Positions 6,667 through 9,309 of a DNA stretch of 9,309 nucleotides are shown piece by piece; the first letter of the stretch is position 1; every line of letters starts with the position of its first letter. The notes beneath the pieces were generated by a model, which had not been told where the DNA came from, ran no database searches, and was given only the letters and a program-made list of their open reading frames with translations. A program made the position numbers and the translations under genes. This stretch comes from Phycisphaeraceae bacterium (GTDB lineage: Bacteria; Planctomycetota; Phycisphaerae; Phycisphaerales; Phycisphaeraceae), in assembly GCA_020851395.1 (NCBI GenBank), contig JADZCW010000111.1:1-9309 (forward strand). Reading direction: 5' to 3'.

Positions 6667-7658
6667 GGAACGCCTTCGCCAAAGCGATTGCCGGGCTGGC
6701 GGCGGCGGACGAGCGCGTCGTGCTGCTGTCGGGCGACATCGGCAATCGGATGTTCGACAAGTTCAAAGAGCAGTTCCCGGGCCGGTTCTACAACTGCGGG
6801 GTGGCGGAAGCGAACATGGTCTCGCTGGCGGCGGGGCTGGCGATGAGCGGGCTGCGGCCCTACCTCTACACGATCACGCCGTTTGTCACGTACCGCGTGC
6901 TCGAGCAGATCCGGGTGGATCTGTGCTACCACCATCAGCCGGTGGTGATCGTGGGGACGGGGGCGGGGCTGTCGTACGCGAGCCTGGGGGCGACGCATCA
7001 CTCGTGCGAGGACATCGCGGTGATGCGGGCCTTGCCTGGGATGACGGTGGTCTGCCCGGGCGATCCCCCGGAGGTGGGGGCGGCGGTGAAGGCGACGGTC
7101 GGGTGTGATGGGCCGGTGTTCCTGCGAATCGGGAAGAAGGGTGAGCCGGCGGTGCATGCTTCGACGCCAGAGCTGAGGATCGGGCGAGCGATCACGGTGC
7201 GCCCCGGGCGGGACGTGTGCATTCTTTCGACTGGGAACGTGCTGCCACTGGCGTGCGAGACGGCGCAGGCGCTCGAGGCGTCGAACCTCGTGGCGGGCGT
7301 GATGAGCATGCACACGGTTAAGCCGTTGGACGTCGAGATGCTGGAGGAGGCGTTCTTCGGGCGATTCAGGCTGGTCGTCACGCTGGAGGAGCACAGTCTG
7401 CTTGGGGGATTGGGCGGATCGGTGGCGGAATGGCTTGTGGATCGGTGCGTGAGTGAGACATCCGCCACGCCGGCGAAGCTGCTGCGTGTCGGGACGCAGG
7501 ATCACTTCCACCATGAGGCGGGCGATCAGGACCACTACCGGGCGCTGCATGGATTGACCGTTGAGGCGATCACGGCGCGGATCACGAGTGTCGTGCAGCC
7601 CGAGTCGGCCACGACTCCCCTACTCTCCACCCCGTACCCGGCGCCCCAAACACGTTGA
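6663..7658 (+). CDS. Transketolase, C-terminal (pyrimidine-binding and C-terminal domains) subunit
   Basis: The 331 residues match the second half of split transketolases. CGVAEANM (45-52) carries the catalytic glutamate E49, which activates the thiamine ring. ITPFVTYRVLEQIR (71-84) lies in the pyrimidine-binding region, and THHSCEDIA (111-119) holds the conserved histidine loop. From ~175 on, the C-terminal domain shows VCILSTGNVLPLA (185-197) and LVVTLEEHSLLGGLGG (237-252). It should form the active enzyme with the preceding subunit, with each active site shared between the two. The GTG start overlaps the upstream stop as GTGA. The last ~20 residues (TTPLLSTPYPAPQTR) are encoded by an unusually C-rich strand unlike the rest of the gene and look like a read-through extension into a repeat. 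The stop overlaps the next start as TTGA. Confidence 0.88.
   Translation: MRNAFAKAIAGLAAADERVVLLSGDIGNRMFDKFKEQFPGRFYNCGVAEANMVSLAAGLAMSGLRPYLYTITPFVTYRVLEQIRVDLCYHHQPVVIVGTGAGLSYASLGATHHSCEDIAVMRALPGMTVVCPGDPPEVGAAVKATVGCDGPVFLRIGKKGEPAVHASTPELRIGRAITVRPGRDVCILSTGNVLPLACETAQALEASNLVAGVMSMHTVKPLDVEMLEEAFFGRFRLVVTLEEHSLLGGLGGSVAEWLVDRCVSETSATPAKLLRVGTQDHFHHEAGDQDHYRALHGLTVEAITARITSVVQPESATTPLLSTPYPAPQTR
7616..7650. repeat. C-rich segment at the transketolase C-subunit end
   Basis: This stretch is a pyrimidine/C-rich run on the plus strand, whereas the surrounding coding strand is G-rich. It contains ccccgtaccc (7630-7639), close to the ccctgtaccc units at 8717-8741. It encodes the odd C-terminal tail of the transketolase subunit and removes any Shine-Dalgarno sequence before the next start. 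Confidence 0.35.
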
Positions 7659-8707
7659 AGACCACCGCCGCCATCCTCGTGGAGCTCAATCGGCCGCTGG
7701 AGCTGTGGGATTTGGAGATCCCGGCGCTGGGGGCGGGGCAGGTGTTGGTCGAGGTGGCGTTCAGCGGAGTCTGTCACACGCAGGTGCTTGAGGCACGCGG
7801 GCGGCGCGGCAAGGACGCTTACCTCCCCCACTGCTTGGGGCATGAGGGGTCGGGCGTGGTGCTCGAGGTTGGGGCCAACGTCCGCAAGGTCAAGGCGGGG
7901 GATCGGGTGGTGCTGTCGTGGCTCAAGGGATCCGGCGCGGACGTGCCGGGCGTGGTGTATGGAAGCTCGAATGACAAAGTCAACGCGGGGGCGGTGACGA
8001 CGTTCAACCGGCATGCGGTGGTGAGCGAAAATCGGCTGACGGTGCTTCCCCGGGACGTTCCATCGGACTCGGCGGTGCTGCTGGGCTGCGCGATGCCGAC
8101 GGGGCTTGGCAGTGTCATCCACGCGGGGCAGGCGAGCACCGGTGAGAGCTGCGTGATCCTCGGCTGCGGCGGGGTAGGTATGTGCGCAGTGGCCGGGGCG
8201 GTGATGGCGGGCTGTTCGCCTGTGATTGCGGTGGATCTCGCGCCGGAGAAACTAGCCGTCGCCCGCTCGCTTGGCGCAACGCACACGATCCATCCCGCTC
8301 AGGAAGAGCTGGTCAAGAAGCTGGCTGAGCTGTGTCCGGGCGGCGTGGATCTGGCCATCGAGGCCACGGGCAAGCCGGTCGTCATGACGCAGGCCTTAGA
8401 AATAGTCCGTCCCCGCGGCGGTCGCGCGGTGGTCATCGGCAACGCCCCGGCGGGCAGTCAGGTGGCCATCGATCCGAAGCACTTCAACCAGGGCAAGCGG
8501 CTGCTGGGCACCTGGGGCGGCGACTCCGACCCCGATCGCGACTATCCACGGTATGCGCGCCTGCTGGCTGGCGAGGGGAATGCTCGATTACGCGTCGAGC
8601 CCATGCTCACGCGCGGCTACGGCTTAACTACAATCAACCAGGCCCTGGACGACCTCGAGGCCGGCAAGGCCATGCGGCCGCTGATCGACCTGACGCTCGG
8701 CGTGTAG
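7655..8707 (+). CDS. Zinc-dependent medium-chain alcohol dehydrogenase
   Basis: The protein has 350 residues with the MDR fold. Catalytic zinc ligands are C40 (SGVCHTQ), H63 with E64 (LGHEGSG) and C145 (LLGCAMPTG). The cofactor domain starts at LGCGGVG (169-175). The acidic D194 in IAVDLAPEKL suggests NAD rather than NADP. The four-cysteine structural zinc loop of classical alcohol dehydrogenases is absent: after GDRVVLSWLKGSG (82-94) the sequence goes directly to ADVPGVVYGSS. Expected role: oxidation or reduction of a hydroxyl/carbonyl on a sugar intermediate made by the neighbouring transketolase or SDR (inference from the operon). The start is TTG at 7655, overlapping the preceding stop as TTGA; the product begins MKTTAAILVE, a normal N-terminus for the family, and no ATG lies at a better place. 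No Shine-Dalgarno is visible, so translation probably depends on coupling. Confidence 0.85.
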   Translation: MKTTAAILVELNRPLELWDLEIPALGAGQVLVEVAFSGVCHTQVLEARGRRGKDAYLPHCLGHEGSGVVLEVGANVRKVKAGDRVVLSWLKGSGADVPGVVYGSSNDKVNAGAVTTFNRHAVVSENRLTVLPRDVPSDSAVLLGCAMPTGLGSVIHAGQASTGESCVILGCGGVGMCAVAGAVMAGCSPVIAVDLAPEKLAVARSLGATHTIHPAQEELVKKLAELCPGGVDLAIEATGKPVVMTQALEIVRPRGGRAVVIGNAPAGSQVAIDPKHFNQGKRLLGTWGGDSDPDRDYPRYARLLAGEGNARLRVEPMLTRGYGLTTINQALDDLEAGKAMRPLIDLTLGV

Positions 8708-8710
8708 TGT

Positions 8711-8744
8711 TCCCTTCCCTGTACCCCCCTACCCTGTACCCCTC
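8711..8744. repeat. C-rich tandem repeat between dehydrogenase and phosphatase genes
   Basis: The 37-base gap contains two copies of ccctgtaccc (8717-8726 and 8732-8741) spaced by 15 bases within a C/T-rich run. It fills the place where a ribosome site should be, and none is present. It is similar in composition and core word to the segment at 7616-7650, suggesting both are members of one short repeat family. Confidence 0.45.
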
Positions 8745-9309
8745 ATGCTGCTGGGCGTCGACTTCGACAACACGATCGTCTGCTACGACGGTGTGTTTCA
8801 CCGCGTGGCGGTGGAGTTGGGACTGATCCCAGCCAACGTGGGGTCAGGCAAGAACGATGTTCGCGACTGGCTCCGCAAGGCGGGGCGGGAGGAGGATTGG
8901 ACGCGGTTGCAGGGGATCGTCTACGGGAAGCGGATCCTCGACGCGCCGCCCTTTGCGGGGGTGATCGACTTCTTCCGGGAGGCGAGGATGAAGGGTGTTC
9001 GCGTTGCGATCATCAGCCACAAGACGCGCCAGCCCTACCTGGGGGAGGCGTGCGATCTGCATGAGGCGGCGAGGGGGTGGCTGGAGCATCACGGGTTCTT
9101 TGATGCCTCGGGGGCGGGGCTGGGGAGGCAGGACGTCTACCTGGAGCTGACCAAGCAGGCCAAGCTCGGGCGGATTGCTCAAGCCCGGTGCACGCACTTT
9201 GTCGATGACTTACCAGAGTTTCTGTCGGAACCGGCCTTCCCACAGGACGTGAGGAAGGTTTTATGGGACCCGCGCGGGCAGTCGCCGGCGGGTCCGTGGA
9301 CGGCGATCA
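8745..9309 (+). CDS. HAD-superfamily phosphatase (3' end outside the window)
   Basis: A frame open from ATG at 8745 to the right edge gives 188 residues. Motif I is GVDFDNTI (4-11), with D6 as the expected nucleophile and D8 as acid/base. Motif II is AIISHKT (88-94) with S91. A lysine for motif III is at K137 or K140. Motif IV is FVDDLPEF (152-159) with D154/D155. This is a complete HAD active site for phosphate hydrolysis. The cap segment ~12-80 contains conserved-looking KNDVRDWLR and WTRLQGIVYG. In the heptose pathway a HAD enzyme (GmhB) removes one phosphate between the kinase and nucleotidyltransferase steps; this gene may do the same for the operon's sugar (inference). The N-terminus starts directly at the first beta strand, supporting this ATG, although only a C-rich repeat and no Shine-Dalgarno precedes it. 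Confidence 0.8.
   Translation, partial: MLLGVDFDNTIVCYDGVFHRVAVELGLIPANVGSGKNDVRDWLRKAGREEDWTRLQGIVYGKRILDAPPFAGVIDFFREARMKGVRVAIISHKTRQPYLGEACDLHEAARGWLEHHGFFDASGAGLGRQDVYLELTKQAKLGRIAQARCTHFVDDLPEFLSEPAFPQDVRKVLWDPRGQSPAGPWTAI

Noticed and set aside
6603..7550. 315-codon minus-strand frame opposite the transketolase C-subunit
   Set aside because: Same biased composition and no ribosome site; antisense to a conserved gene.

Overview
The window is GC-rich with strong G/C-ending codon bias. It holds one gene fragment pointing left (1-190, minus strand) and seven genes pointing right (706 to the right edge). No rRNA, tRNA, CRISPR array, transposase or phage gene was seen. The style (high GC, split transketolase, large CgeB-like glycosyltransferase) would suit a Gram-negative-type environmental bacterium such as a planctomycete. 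There is no taxonomic marker, so that is only a guess.

Layout. Positions 1-190 carry the N-terminus of a secreted protein, with a perfect Shine-Dalgarno site and a signal peptide. Positions 191-705 are a divergent intergenic region with an AT-rich island, nested inverted repeats, a TATAAT-like hexamer and a palindrome just downstream of it. Positions 706-3012 encode a 768-residue two-part protein ending in a CgeB/GT-B-like glycosyltransferase domain. Positions 3084-4649 encode a cytidylyltransferase-PfkB kinase fusion, with the two HldE-type domains in reversed order. After a hairpin-rich 100-base gap come an NAD(P)-dependent SDR epimerase/dehydratase (4754-5791), a split transketolase (5788-6666 and 6663-7658) and a zinc-dependent medium-chain dehydrogenase (7655-8707). 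These four are chained by 4-base stop/start overlaps. After a short C-rich repeat, a HAD-superfamily phosphatase (8745-right edge) begins and is cut by the window.

How the genes may work together (inference). The enzyme types parallel the ADP-heptose route: transketolase makes a ketose phosphate, a kinase adds a second phosphate, a HAD phosphatase removes one, a nucleotidyltransferase activates the sugar, and an SDR epimerises it. Here these roles sit in one operon with an extra dehydrogenase and a glycosyltransferase, and without a visible GmhA-type isomerase. The best reading is a dedicated pathway for an unusual, probably higher-carbon or branched, nucleotide-activated sugar for a surface glycan. 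The exact sugar cannot be read from the sequence.

The most striking local signal is a 7-bp-stem palindrome, inserted in frame and in codon phase, that lengthens the thiamine-diphosphate motif of the transketolase N-subunit by eight residues.
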